From assembly GCA_037447655.1 (NCBI GenBank), contig JBBHKE010003336.1, forward strand, positions 25,766-88,819: a stretch of 63,054 nt of DNA, in the 5' to 3' direction. Both the position numbers and the translations under genes were made by a program. The notes under the pieces were generated by a model that had not been told where the DNA came from, searched no databases, and saw only the letters and a list, made by a program, of their open reading frames with translations. The DNA is from Zygnema cylindricum (lineage: Eukaryota; Streptophyta; Zygnematophyceae; Zygnematales; Zygnemataceae). Below, piece after piece: positions 33,941 to 44,299 of this stretch; within the stretch, counting starts at the first letter, position 1; every line of letters starts with the position of its first letter.

Positions 33941-34050
33941 AAAATGAGTGCGACAAAGTTGACCAGGTTTTGAGCCTGGGACCTCTGAATATGAAAACTG
34001 GTGCAGTAACGTCTGCGCCACTAGCCCAAATCTGAGAGCTGGTAGGTCTA
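33941..34050 (-). mobile_element. tRNA-like SINE head, diverged
   Basis: The flanking phrase CAATGTGGGAG-ATAA-ATGAGTG and the layout match the better copy at 42640-42720. On the minus strand it has GGTCCCAGGCTCAAAACCTG where a B box would be. Weak alone. Confidence 0.35.
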
Positions 34051-34194
34051 ATTGTTTTTAATATATCGGGAATAGTCGAAACCACATCCCAGTATTGAAT
34101 GGCACATATCTCCGATCTCAATATCGCTGATTTTAGCGCACGCACTTGTGTTTGCTGTTTGTTAATAGTTTTTTAAGCTTGTGAGGCAAAAAGA

Positions 34195-34515
34195 GAGCCA
34201 CAAAATGAGACGGAGGGGAGGGGGGGAGATGGAGGGGAGGAGGAGAGGGAAGGGGAGTGTGGGAGCATTTTAAGGTTGTAAGGCAAAAAGAGGAGAGGAT
34301 GTTCATGCCAAAATTATCCTTATATGCACATGTTGCATTTGAATTTGTAGGAGGGGTAGAGGGGGGGAGGGGGGAAGCGGGCAGGGGGATGAGAGGAGGA
34401 AGGGATGGAAGAGGTAAGGGGGAAGACAAGGAGGAGGGGGGGGGGGAGGGAGGGGGGAGAGAGGGGGAGGGCTATAGGGAGATGGAGACAGAGAGAGAGA
34501 GAGGATGAGAGAGAA
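34195..34515. repeat. Polypurine element downstream of Hsp70-1
   Basis: GGGGGAGAGG-type purine DNA on the plus strand, with a non-repetitive core at 34255-34355. The same core text, inverted, sits inside the 21.6-23.7 kb block. The following phrase CCGTTTGATGTG-AACACTAGTAAA is shared with 43885-43910. Confidence 0.7.
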
Positions 34516-34870
34516 AGAATATAACACATGGTATCGACAAAACCCGTTTGATGTGTAACACTAGTAAAAGCTAAATAATGTGACATTTACCCTGGGAAAC
34601 GAACAATAAAAATAATAATAACATCCCCACCACCACCACCGCAGCTAAATCGTTTGTCATGCTTATATGTGAACACGAAAATCAAACTTGTAAATTACGG
34701 ATTTTTTGCGGAATGCTTTATGTTTTTTTTCCAATTTTATTCCATAAAACTGAAAATACTGGGCGCAAGATGGCAAAACAAGTTTGGAAACAACTGACTA
34801 AACGATTTTATGGAGACATTTCCTCTTGGCATTATGAAGAGTGAGAAATACGATAGTTTGGAAATGGACA

Positions 34871-34902
<32 letters not shown>

Positions 34903-35430
34903 GTCTGTAAATGGGCTTCACAGTTTTTCTGAACGTCTGTACGAAATAGCGAGCAATATCGATAAGAACTAGCACATTTTTAAAACTACACTAATCAAGA
35001 ATTGCTCAAACTAATCTAATCGACATTAATTTCGAAGGTCAAATTGTACGGCCAACATAATTGGGTGTAAAATTTTGGGGTCGTTAAAAATAATCAAAGA
35101 TGACAAACCGACCCATTTTAAACTTGAATTGCGTACCTTGTACTTTCTTACCATGTCATTGTACCATAGAAATCCAGAAACAACGTTTCGAAAGGGCGTT
35201 AGGCAGAAATAGCATGGCGAAAGAGTGTTACGACATAACTTCGGGGTTTTCGGTTGGATTTTGGTGGATTCGCGTCCACTTTGTCCAAAGGTACATAACA
35301 TGTGCAACTTTTGAAAATTACGGTGGTAAGTCCACCATGAAACATATCTTTATCATCGACGTGTGGCGACTCTACAATTTCTGTAATTGACAGCGTTAGC
35401 CACCTCGAGGAGGTGGGTAGTCACTAGAAC
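34516..35430. other. Spacer after the polypurine element
   Basis: Similar to 43862-44530 over roughly 34523-34860 (CCATAAAACTGAAAATACTG against CCATAAAATTCAAAACATTG). An AT/AC dinucleotide stretch lies at 34870-34902. No coding sequence. Confidence 0.45.
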
Positions 35431-35440
35431 CGATTGAAGC

Positions 35441-35577
35441 GAACGCCTCGCGGGTGAATATCCGACGGTCGATGCGAACGCCTCGCGGGTGAATATCCGA
35501 CGGTCGATGCGAACGCCTCGCGAATGAATATCCGACGGTCGATGCGAACGCCTCGCGAATGAATATCCGACGGTCAT
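35441..35577. repeat. 35-bp minisatellite, four units
   Basis: Units begin at 35441, 35476, 35511 and 35546 with GAACGCCTCGCG and share GAATATCCGACGGTCGATGC. Units 1-2 have GGGTGAATA and units 3-4 AATGAATA. GC-rich relative to the surroundings. Confidence 0.9.
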
Positions 35578-35599
35578 TGCTACCTGCCGACCTTTGGAG

Positions 35600-36540
35600 A
35601 ATATTGGAAAGATTCTCTGTAATGTTGTTTTTCTAGTAGAGACATAATAAGCGGTACCTTATAGTACGGATAAGTACAAGTTTTTGAAAACAAACCAAAC
35701 TTTCCGATGGAGCTTCAACGTCAAACCGAACAAATAATAACGTAAAAATATTAATTATGTTTTATGTTCGAGGATCAAAATTTAGGGGCTGTGAACTAGA
35801 GTTATAAACACTAATAGAGAATCAGGTGTAATTTAATTGCACGACCTGATAGAAAATTGGTCAAAATAAAGTAATAGTGCCAGTAAATGTTGTCCGTACG
35901 AATAGAGGCCGAGTAGAGGCCTCATGACCTCGTGAAATTCCAACCAAAATTTTGCCACTCAGTGTGAACACTGTGAACAGAATATGTTAATTATGTTGCA
36001 TTCGGAATGAACAGTTGGCCATGCATGAAAATGCGACGGGAAGTAAACAGCCAATGCATAAAGAGTTTCTATTTTACCGATATCCATATCTGGCCGTCGA
36101 TGCCCTTTCCGTTTTTGACGGTCGGATGCTAGGCAGAACTTGTTTGATTAACGCAGACGTAAATAGTTTGGCTTTAGAAAAGTTGACGGCCGTTAATGCA
36201 TCTCTCTGCAAATCTCAAGATGGGGAAAGAAAAGGCCGGTGAAAACCAACTGCATGACACTTGACATTAAATAGAAAATTAATAGAACTTAGTAAATAGA
36301 ATCTCTTTGGAAAAAAAAAATAAGAAAACAAGGTGATTTAGAGTGTCAATTCTAAGAGCCGTAACTATTTCTCAGCGGGACATGCAACTCCAGCCGTTAT
36401 ATTTGCTGACGTCATTTCTTGAGATGTCATCTCTCTGACAATTTTACATAGTACAGCTCAGATCTCGCCACGTAGCATTTATTGAGGTATAAACAGGGGT
36501 AAAAGACTGAAATTCTTAAGCTAAGAGTTGCTTGATAAAA
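35600..36540 (+). promoter_or_regulatory. 5' region of GIL1-b, homologous to that of GIL1-a
   Basis: CAGTTGGCCATGCATGAAAA at 36011, AACAGCCAATGCAT, ATATCTGGCCGT and AAAGTTGACGGCCG also occur ahead of GIL1-a (27780-28025). A TATA-like GTATAAAC at 36487-36494 corresponds to the GIL1-a TATA box, while the G-box position reads CACGTA. Confidence 0.5.
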
Positions 36541-36544
36541 GCAC

Positions 36545-36658
36545 ATGAAGAGGAAGAGGAAGAGTTCCAGGCTATCACTTGCGGAAGGAAATTTTAGGCA
36601 AACATCTTATATGGAAGAAAGTCTGGAAAAAAGTCTGGAAATCAAGAAAAACATATGA
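36545..36658 (+). CDS. Short upstream frame overlapping the start of GIL1-b
   Basis: ATG 36545 matches the start of copy a (MKRKRKSSRLSLAEG against MKKSSRISF) and keeps QTSYMEESLE. An extra partial repeat of AAAGTCTGG shifts the frame, so it stops after 37 codons at TGA 36656-36658. That stop overlaps the next ATG (ATGA at 36655). It may be a frameshifted N-terminus or an upstream ORF. Confidence 0.45.
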   Translation: MKRKRKSSRLSLAEGNFRQTSYMEESLEKSLEIKKNI

Positions 36659-37617
36659 TTCACAGGCTCCGAAACTTATTTCCAGACTTCTTAAACTTTA
36701 GAAAAAACCTACAACTTAGGATTGAGGAGTTGCAAGCTGAAAACCAAAATCTCTATTCGCAGTTGGATTGTTGTCGAAGGACAAATGAAGAAGAAATTAA
36801 AATTTTGGAACATAAGTTAGCAATATTGGAGACATGGAACCAACAAAATACAACAAATAGCCTTTCCTTTTCCGTCAACGGGCCTAACCCTCGCGATTTT
36901 GTAGACGGAGTTGAAGATTTGTTAAATGCCCTTAGCAATTTTTCGCGATGTTTTCGCCAATGTCTTGACGAGGACGGCATTAGTGTCAGTATTCTACAAG
37001 TCTTACAACCGGATGCCGTGTTCGGACGAAATACGGATTTTGGACATGTGATTGGAGGTTTTGTGACTGAACATATATTCCTCGACTTCGAAAATGAAGC
37101 ATTTCAGAGAGGGGGGTATTCCACAATTGATGCAAAGTTTCGAGCAGAGTCATATTTCAAAGAGAGTATATTGCTAAAAGAGATGGATCCTTGCCATTAT
37201 TTCACGCATTGTTCCCTATTTAACGGTTTTACCGAAGAAAAATGGGCGGATATCTTGACTACCTTGGGGAATCAAGAAAACTCAAAAGAATTTCATGAAA
37301 TTGGAAATGTATTTTATAAGAGGAGGTCATTCGACGAACAACTTTCCCGTTTTTTTTTGTCGATTACGATGGCAGCATGGCGACTTCATCGACTCGCGTA
37401 TTCTTTTGAGTTTCCGGCAACGATAATCCGTGTCGCAAAAGGAACTTCAGTCGACAATTGTCACGTGAAGCTTCTTCGTGTCTTTGATGAGGATTGGAGA
37501 GATGAAGAAAAAAAGAATGCCCGGACTGAGTTTATGGTAGTTCCCGGGTTAAGGTTTAGGAGTACGACAATACCGTGTCGGGTGTATCCACAAATAAGGA
37601 GTGAAGTGAAGTGCTGA
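36655..37617 (+). CDS. GIL1/IRKI-like protein (DUF641 family), copy b
   Basis: 320 residues in one exon, closely similar to copy a throughout the DUF641-type domain: NFSRCFRQ, LQVLQPDAVF, FVTEHIFLDF, LLKEMDPCHYF, AAWRLHRLAYSFEFPATII and MVVPGLRFRS. The coiled coil is kept (LRIEELQAENQNLYSQL). The N-terminal 30-odd codons of copy a fall into another frame here, so translation would have to start at 36655 (MIHRLRN) after a short upstream frame. Most differences from copy a are conservative, so the domain appears to be under selection. It lies 2.4 kb ahead of Hsp70-2, as copy a lies 2 kb ahead of Hsp70-1. Confidence 0.75.
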   Translation: MIHRLRNLFPDFLNFRKNLQLRIEELQAENQNLYSQLDCCRRTNEEEIKILEHKLAILETWNQQNTTNSLSFSVNGPNPRDFVDGVEDLLNALSNFSRCFRQCLDEDGISVSILQVLQPDAVFGRNTDFGHVIGGFVTEHIFLDFENEAFQRGGYSTIDAKFRAESYFKESILLKEMDPCHYFTHCSLFNGFTEEKWADILTTLGNQENSKEFHEIGNVFYKRRSFDEQLSRFFLSITMAAWRLHRLAYSFEFPATIIRVAKGTSVDNCHVKLLRVFDEDWRDEEKKNARTEFMVVPGLRFRSTTIPCRVYPQIRSEVKC

Positions 37618-38404
37618 CCTTTTTGTTTGACAAAAACTTTGACGATGGAACTTTGAAAAAGGATACAGATACTTTTAAATGCAAGATATCACATTTGAAT
37701 GACAAATAGAAAATATAAATAATAAGGCTTCTGTTGTTTGTTTTGTTTTCGTTTTCTAGTTAGTTTCTTAGGACTTCAGACGCAGATTTCATACCAGATA
37801 TTTTTGTTTCAGATTTTGCCGGCAATAATGTGTTGCCAGGAAGAACAGGTCTCCAACATTGTACTTTAAACTCCGCACTGAATTACTTCATAACTTCTGA
37901 GTACGATTGACCGATTCATGGAAAACTAATTTTAGCAACATGTTTGTGTCGTTTTCTTTGTGTTCTTTTCCTCGGTTGTGTAAAACAGTGACCATAATTT
38001 TTTTACTTCTATCAAATTCCTCGTTTTTGAGAGCCAAAATAAGCCTTGTCAACTGTTTATGTACTCGTTTTTTCTTTTGTTGCTATTCTAAGCCTAAGAA
38101 ACATTACAGGACCAGAATATGATTGTCTGTTGTTAGCTCTTTGAATCATTGGTCTTTTCTACTATTACAATACGGCAGCAAGTTTCTTGACTTATCATTT
38201 TAAAAAGCGAAAAACTTAAAAATTTCAATTCAGACAGTATGATGTTCGATGCTTGCGAATGTCCAAATTATTACGTTTTAATAATTGTTATTAAACTTTA
38301 TTAGTTCTTAAATCCGTTTCAAAAAAATGGGATTAAGGTGAACATTTAAGATTTTGATTTGTGAGGGAAAAAGAGGTCACACCCCACAGAAAAAGATCAA
38401 GATC
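37618..38404. other. 3' flank of GIL1-b
   Basis: Parallels 29382-29900 (CGTTTTTGAG-GCCAAAAT and GCCTAAGAAACATTAC shared). No additional gene. Confidence 0.4.
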
Positions 38405-38584
38405 TGTCAAGTGCATCACACCCCACAAAAAAAATTCAAGGTCGTTCAAATTTAACAATGTTGCATAGATAATTTGGAGATGTAAACCGGAAAATGTCAA
38501 GTGCATCACACCCCACAAAAAAAATTCAAGGTCGTTCAAATTTAACAATATTGCATAGATAATTTGGAGATGTAAACCGGAAAA
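38405..38584. repeat. Two tandem copies of a 90-bp unit
   Basis: Units 38405-38494 and 38495-38584 are almost identical and contain GTGCATCACACCCCAC and GAGATGTAAACCGGAAAATG. Part of the motif occurs once in the matching spacer of the first unit, near 29900-30000. Confidence 0.9.
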
Positions 38585-38789
38585 TGGTAGTTACAGAAAG
38601 CCTTAAAAACCTGAGCGATGTTCTTTTTGTTTTTTGGGCAAATAATCTTCAAACACTTACTGATAGCCATTACTTCCACTCTAATTCTAGTTACTTCGTT
38701 CAATTTCTTTAGGCGCTTTCTTTTGTTGTTTCGGTTAAGTTATGATACTGTACCTCTCTTGCCTCCCTCTTGTCTCTCTTTTGTGTTTT

Positions 38790-39150
38790 CAGTAACCGGC
38801 GGTATTCGATATGCACCGCCTAGTTTCCTGTAAATACTCGGTTTACAGGTTAGATTAGGTACTTTTGTCTACAACTGTCGCTTTCTTCTGCGGCCTAGTT
38901 TCTCGATTACCTAAGCACCTAGGCAAGATCTTAAGCGCTCTTTGAATGCACACTAAATACTGTCCAATTGTGTATAATTCTCTCGGCCGTGTATCTAACA
39001 TCATCAAGTGAAATACAAATCCCTTTTACAGGAAAATCTCTCTTTGCCTTGTTTCTTGCTTCCTCTCTTCTTTCCTTGCAATGACTTCGACTTCCCCTCC
39101 TGTAGCTTGTCCTCCATCAGAATCAAAACCTTCAATAACACTTTTGAATA
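38790..39150. mobile_element. Possible LTR remnant, partner of 30170-30480
   Basis: Shares GCACCGCCTAGTTTC, TGCGGCCTAGTTTCTCG, GTGTATAATTCTCTCGGC and GTGAAATACAAA with the earlier copy in the same position between GIL1 and Hsp70. Confidence 0.25.
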
Positions 39151-39436
39151 GGGGACACCAACTATCTCAATTAAGCTATTGTGGACTTATTTCCATCATC
39201 AGAAACATTCCAGAAAACGGAAAATTTTGAAAGGTGGACAAAGGTGGATAGGTGAGAGGTTCTCTAATTTGTGACAAATCCTTTCATGCTCGAGATCGGC
39301 GATCCACAGATCAATTTATGATACATCACATGCATTCATACGGACACAAAAAAAAGGCGAGATAGGATTGGATTGTGGATTGATGGGGAAGTGGGTTATT
39401 GACAAAACGTTCCGGTCTTTGTTGCATTCTTACAAC

Positions 39437-39548
39437 AGTAGTTATAGATGTAAAGAAAGTATTGACAAAAATTTACCCAATTCAGTATAGGCAGTAGTTA
39501 TGGATGTAAAGAAAGTATTGACAAAAATTTACCCAATTCAGTATAGGC
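39437..39548. repeat. Two tandem copies of a 56-bp unit
   Basis: AGTAGTTAT-GATGTAAAGAAAG followed by TTTACCCAATTCAGTATAGG occurs at 39437-39492 and again at 39493-39548. Confidence 0.9.
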
Positions 39549-40034
39549 AGGAGTTACATGAATGCAAAAAGAGGACCGAAAGTGGTGCATTATTCTCCAC
39601 TATTTCAAAGTACTCAAATTAGTCTAGGCGGTATTTACATGCATGCAAAAATAGGAGCTAACGTGGTACGTTCTGGTCCACATTTTAAAAACCTTACCTT
39701 TCAAAAAAGCAAACGCAACTAAAGCAAGTAGGGATGCAATCTACCTACGGTCCCCATTCCCGTCATCAAACGGGCGATCTTAGCATAATATACCTCTTGG
39801 AATTTCACGAATCTACGCGGTTGATCTTAGCATACAGTATTCACAATAACTTGCAATTCTTACTGATAATGACGAACGCCACAGGTGGATGACGAACACG
39901 TTCATTTTCCCAAAGTTAAAATGCTCTCCAAAGAGACTTCAGACATCTGCAAGTTACAGTCACTTTCCCTTTTGTTTCTTGAAATCGTTTACAGATTCTA
40001 ATCGCAATAATCTTCCTCCTGCCCTTTGGAGGCC

Positions 40035-42109
40035 ATGGCTGCCAGGTTTGTTGTCGCTCTCGACTTTGGCACCACATTTTCCGGTGTCGCTTACGCTCGA
40101 AAGTCGCATTCCGACGACATTTATGTCCTTCATGGATGGCCTCTCCAACAAGAAGCCGCCTATCCATATTGCAAAACGATTACAAGTCTCTGGTACGTGC
40201 AAGATTCTCGCGGCCAATGGCAGTGCAAAGAATGGGGCTGGCCCGCCGTTATCGGTTACTGTAACGCTAGAATGGAATCGACCAATCTCACGAAGCGTTC
40301 ACATGTTTTTTCAAACATCTTGCCGATAGAAAAAAATACAGAAAAAGAGAAAACATATGATTGTTTGGTTACACGTTTTAAGCTACATCTCTCTGAGGAT
40401 GGTTGTGACATCACACCTCTTCCGAACGGAATCTCCGTCGAGAGGGCGATCGAGGATTATCTTCGGGGAATGTCCACGTTTGTGCTTGAAGACTTACGGA
40501 AAACTTACGGAAATCATGTCAAAATGTGGGACATAGAATGGGCCCTGACAGTACCTGCAATTTGTTCCGATCAAGCGAAACAAAAAATGAGGAAAATTGC
40601 AAAGGCGGCAGGATTAACTCCAAATCGGCCTTATTCGTTTGGTAAAAAAACCGTTCAGAATCCTCTCCACATTATTTTGGAGCCTGAAGCTGCATCTGCC
40701 TACTGCCATGAGAAAGAAGTCGTTGACCTCAAAGTTGGAGACAGAATTATGGTCGTCGATGCTGGAGGTGGGACAGTGGATATTGTGGTACATGAAAAGG
40801 CGGGAAATGGAGCAGAAGTAAAGGAAGTTACTCGAAGTGATGGAAGTTTGTGTGGATCGACTTATCTTGACGACGCGGCCTTTATTTTTTTGGAAGATAA
40901 AATAAGTTGTTTGAAAGAGTACATGAAGAAAAACCCGGAGATAACACCCAAATTAATGAAGCAATGGGATGACATCAAACGATGCTACAGATGAATAAAG
41001 TTGTGTTTTCTCTGAAATTTGAAACCTGAATTGGGTGAAATTAAAAATGGTACTCTGGTTTTGCATTTTCCATGTAACAAACCAAGATGTATGAATCAAT
41101 GGGCAAAAAAAAAAATCAAGTCGACAATAGTATACGTGTCAAGTAAAAAAAAAGTGTTTTTGTAACTGACAGATTTTTCGTGTGCAAGATAGAAGTAACG
41201 TTAATATGTGATTGTTTACCACTAACCAGCTAATTTATTAAATCTTGCAGAAATAATTTCAATCCGAAGGTTTTTGAACTTCCACGGAAGCTTGCCAACG
41301 CGTGGCGAGAATCGCACACTCACGACAAACGAGGGTCGAAAATATGCGCGGAAGAATTTGATGAAATTGTTTTTATTCGTGACATTCTAGAAACTATTTT
41401 CAACCCAACTATCGCGAAAGTGTTAGACCTTATCGACCAACAACTATCTTCCGCCGGAGCATGTAAAGCCATCCTTATGGTTGGGGGATTTTCCGAGTCC
41501 CCTTATCTCATGCACCGCATAAAAGAACGATTTGCGACAAATGTCACACATATTGTGATGCCTCCTAGCCCGGGTTCTGCAATATGCCATGGGGCGGTTT
41601 TACAAGTTCTTCATCCAGATTGTGTGTTGTCACGTGTGTCACGGAAAACATATGGCATCGCTATGTCGGTACCTTTTGTGTCTGGCCATCACCCAGAAAG
41701 CAAAAAAATCATCACGAGCGAGGGAGAGCATTATTGCCGTAATGTCTTTCGCACTTTTGTGAGTATTGGTGATGTGATTAACGTGAGCTCGGAAGTGAAA
41801 AAAATATTCTGTCCTGTAGAGCCAGATGACATTCAGATGTACTTCTTGGTTTACAGCACAACGAAGAAATCCCCTGAATTTGTTGACGAGCCAGGTGTTT
41901 ACAATGAAGGTAGTTTTGAGCTGGAAATACCCGACATCATGTTAGGAAGGGAGAGAAGGGTAGAGACAACCATGTGGTTTGGACGGTCAAGTATTGAAGT
42001 GAAGGCTCGTCCACTAAACTTTGGATCCGGAGAAGAGGCATCAATGGTTCCAATAAACTTTGAGGCAGGTGAAATTGAGTACCATGGCATAGGCAGGGTG
42101 GTGGAATAA
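40035..42109 (+). CDS. HSPA12-type Hsp70-family gene, copy 2, with a lost splice donor
   Basis: Exon 1 (40035-40990) and exon 2 (41251-42109) are both fully open and would join like copy 1 into about 604 residues. Motifs are intact: DFGTTFSG, VVDAGGGTVD, ILMVGGFSESPYL. However, the donor reads ACAG/ATGAAT instead of CAG/GTGAAT, so the invariant GT is gone. Without splicing, translation ends at TGA 40992-40994, giving a 319-residue N-terminal ATPase half. The acceptor TTGCAG before exon 2 is kept. The stop codon lies within an AATAAA (GGAATAAAT). It could be a young pseudogene, a half-protein gene, or use a cryptic donor. The start context is GGCCATGGC. Confidence 0.7.
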
Positions 42110-42639
42110 ATTTCACTTTCAGTTTCAGATCCAGTTTTGTACATATAGGGAGTTACAGTTTTGTACATATAGGGAGTTACAGCTCGAAAGTGAAAACAAC
42201 TCTGTCAAGATTGTCTTGAGAATCTTAGATAGAAGAAACCTTTGTTTCTAAAATTTGTTGAACCTTTAAAAGGTTGGATGGAAGAAATGAGGACGATTGA
42301 TGGATTGTTCAAAATATTTTTTGTTTGTATATGTGTGTATGTTAAATTGATTTGCAATTTTATTTCTGGTCTATGCAGAATAGTTTTAACATGCTTGGAT
42401 AGGAAGGACCACATATTAACTTACGTCGGTTTTCAAAGTCTCAAAGCACAAAATGTATACTTATATATGCGAAGATTCGTTGCAAAGTTACAGAAACAAA
42501 GCTTCCAAGTAAAGAGTCTTTCCTTCGAGATAAAGTAAGTGAACAGTTCGAATTGCAATTTATCTCCCTAGACAAACCGTACAATCTTCAGATTCACAGA
42601 ATCTAGGATTCAATGTGGGAGTATAACATGAGTGAGAAA
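42110..42639. other. 3' flank of Hsp70-2
   Basis: A 22-bp unit containing CAGTTTTGTACATATAGGGAG is repeated at 42130 and 42151. The rest parallels 33480-33940. No gene. Confidence 0.45.
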
Positions 42640-42722
42640 AGTGAGGCGGCCAGGGCTCGAACACGGACCTTTGCATGAACAAACTAGTGCCATAACCACA
42701 CTGTCACCAGCCCAAATGTCAA
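42640..42722 (-). mobile_element. tRNA-like SINE head
   Basis: On the minus strand it reads GGCTGGTGACAGTGTGGTTA, then GGCAC, and GTGTTCGAGCCCTGGCCGC, which has the layout of a tRNA-derived A box and B box (GTTCGAGCC). No full cloverleaf was verified. A sister at 51565-51645 has GGTTCGAGCCC. Confidence 0.5.
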
Positions 42723-42750
42723 GAAACGCATGTATAATTATTATATATTA

Positions 42751-42752
42751 TA

Positions 42753-42792
<40 letters not shown>

Positions 42793-42793
42793 G
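42751..42793. repeat. (TTA)n microsatellite
   Basis: About 14 ATT units directly after the tRNA-like region, where SINEs often end in simple repeats. Confidence 0.85.
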
Positions 42794-42909
42794 TTGTATA
42801 GTCGAAACCACATCCCAGCGTTGAATGGCACATATCGCCGATTTCAACACACATCGGTTGCTGTTCGCTTTTAAGTTTTTTAAGGGTGTGATATAAAATA
42901 GAAATTCAA

Positions 42910-43856
42910 AAAAAGAGGGAGGGGAGGGGTAGAGAAGGAGAGGAGAGGGAGGGTAGGCTGGGAGAGGGAGGGGGGTGATGGTGAAGAGGAGGGGAAATGG
43001 AGGAAGAAGGAGAGGGAGGGGGAGGGAAGGAAGAGGGAAGAGGAAAGGGAGAGGAAGAGGGGGCGGGGGAGGGAGAGGGGGGGGGGGAGGGAGAGACGGA
43101 GAGAGTGCGGGAAAGGGGTAGAACGGGAAAGGGGTAGAACGGGAAAGGGGTAGAACGGGAAAAGGGAAGAAGGGGGGGGATGGGGGAAGAGGAGGGGAGA
43201 GAGAGGAAGGGGAAGGGGGGAGGGGGTGAAGAGAGTGGAGGGGGAGGGGGGGGGGGAAGGTGAAAGAAGGGGGGGGGGGGGGGCAAAGGGGGAGGCAAAG
43301 GAAGGAGGGGGGGGTGGGGAGCGGGGAAGGGGGGCAAAAAGGAGGGGGAGGGGGAGGTGGAGAGTGGGAGAGAGGGGAGAGAGGGATAGGGATAGGGATA
43401 GGGGGAGGGATAAGGGGAGGGATAGGTGGGGGGAGAGGGAGGGAGAGGGAGAGAGGGGGAGAGGGGGAGAGGGGAAGGGAGAGGGGGAGGGAGAGGGAGG
43501 GGGAGAGGGAGGGGGAGTGGGAAGAAGAGAGGGAGGGAGAGAGAGAGAGGGAGAGGGACGGAAACGGGAGGGTGAGAGGGCTAGAGAGGGATCTGGAGAG
43601 GGGGAAGGAGAGAGTGGGAGAGGGGGAGAGGGGGAGGGAGAGGAAGACGGAGAGAGGGGGAATTGGGAGAGAGGGAGGGGTGGAGTGGGGGAGAGGGGGG
43701 GAGTGAGGGATAGGGATAGGGGGAGGGGGAGATAGGGAGATGGAGGGAGAGGGGGAGAGGGGAAGGGAGGGGGAGAGGAGAGAGGGAGGGATAGGGGGAG
43801 GGAGAGGGAGAGGGAGAGGGGAGGGGAGGGGGAGAGGGAGAGAGAGAGGGATAAAG
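42910..43856. repeat. Polypurine element downstream of Hsp70-2
   Basis: Almost pure G/A on the plus strand for 0.95 kb, including three GGTAGAACGGGAAAG units at 43117-43160. It is preceded by GTCGAAACCACATCCCAG and followed by CCGTTTGATGTG, as is the 34.2-kb element. Open frames on both strands are artefacts of composition. Confidence 0.8.
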
Positions 43857-43929
43857 AACATAACACATCGTATAAACGAACCCCGTTTGATGTGCAACAC
43901 TAGTAAACGCTAAATAATATAGAACTTAC

Positions 43930-44290
43930 TTAGGGAAACAAATAACAACAATAACAATAACAATCAACAATTAAAAATAACAAGTAACAACTACCGAATA
44001 CAAATACCAAATAGAAAAGACAATAACATTAACCATAGCAAGAACTATAATAATAAATAATAACAGTGGAAATTACCAATAGCAATAAACAATGAACAAA
44101 AACTGATAACCATAAAGAAATGTCAATGATAACATGTCAATGATAACTATGACCGATGACCGATAACAAATAAACAACGACAAATAACCAATATCAAATA
44201 ACGAATAACAAACAACCAATAATAAATAACCTATAGCAAATAACCAATAACAAATAACTAAAAACAAATATCAAGAACAATAATAACAAG
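43930..44290. repeat. Degenerate AATAACA repeat
   Basis: AACAAATAACCAATA and related words recur every 7-15 bases. AT-rich with no coding value. Confidence 0.7.
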
Positions 44291-44299
44291 CAACACCAC

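Noticed and set aside
35441-35577. CRISPR-like array
   Set aside because: Units are contiguous without spacers, and the genome is eukaryotic.
42640-42722. A functional tRNA gene
   Set aside because: B-box-like text is present, but I could not build a full cloverleaf, and related copies with degraded boxes point to a SINE.
42788-43900. Open frames of 328-370 residues over the polypurine element
   Set aside because: Same artefact: pure Pro/Ser/Leu from a repeat of two bases.
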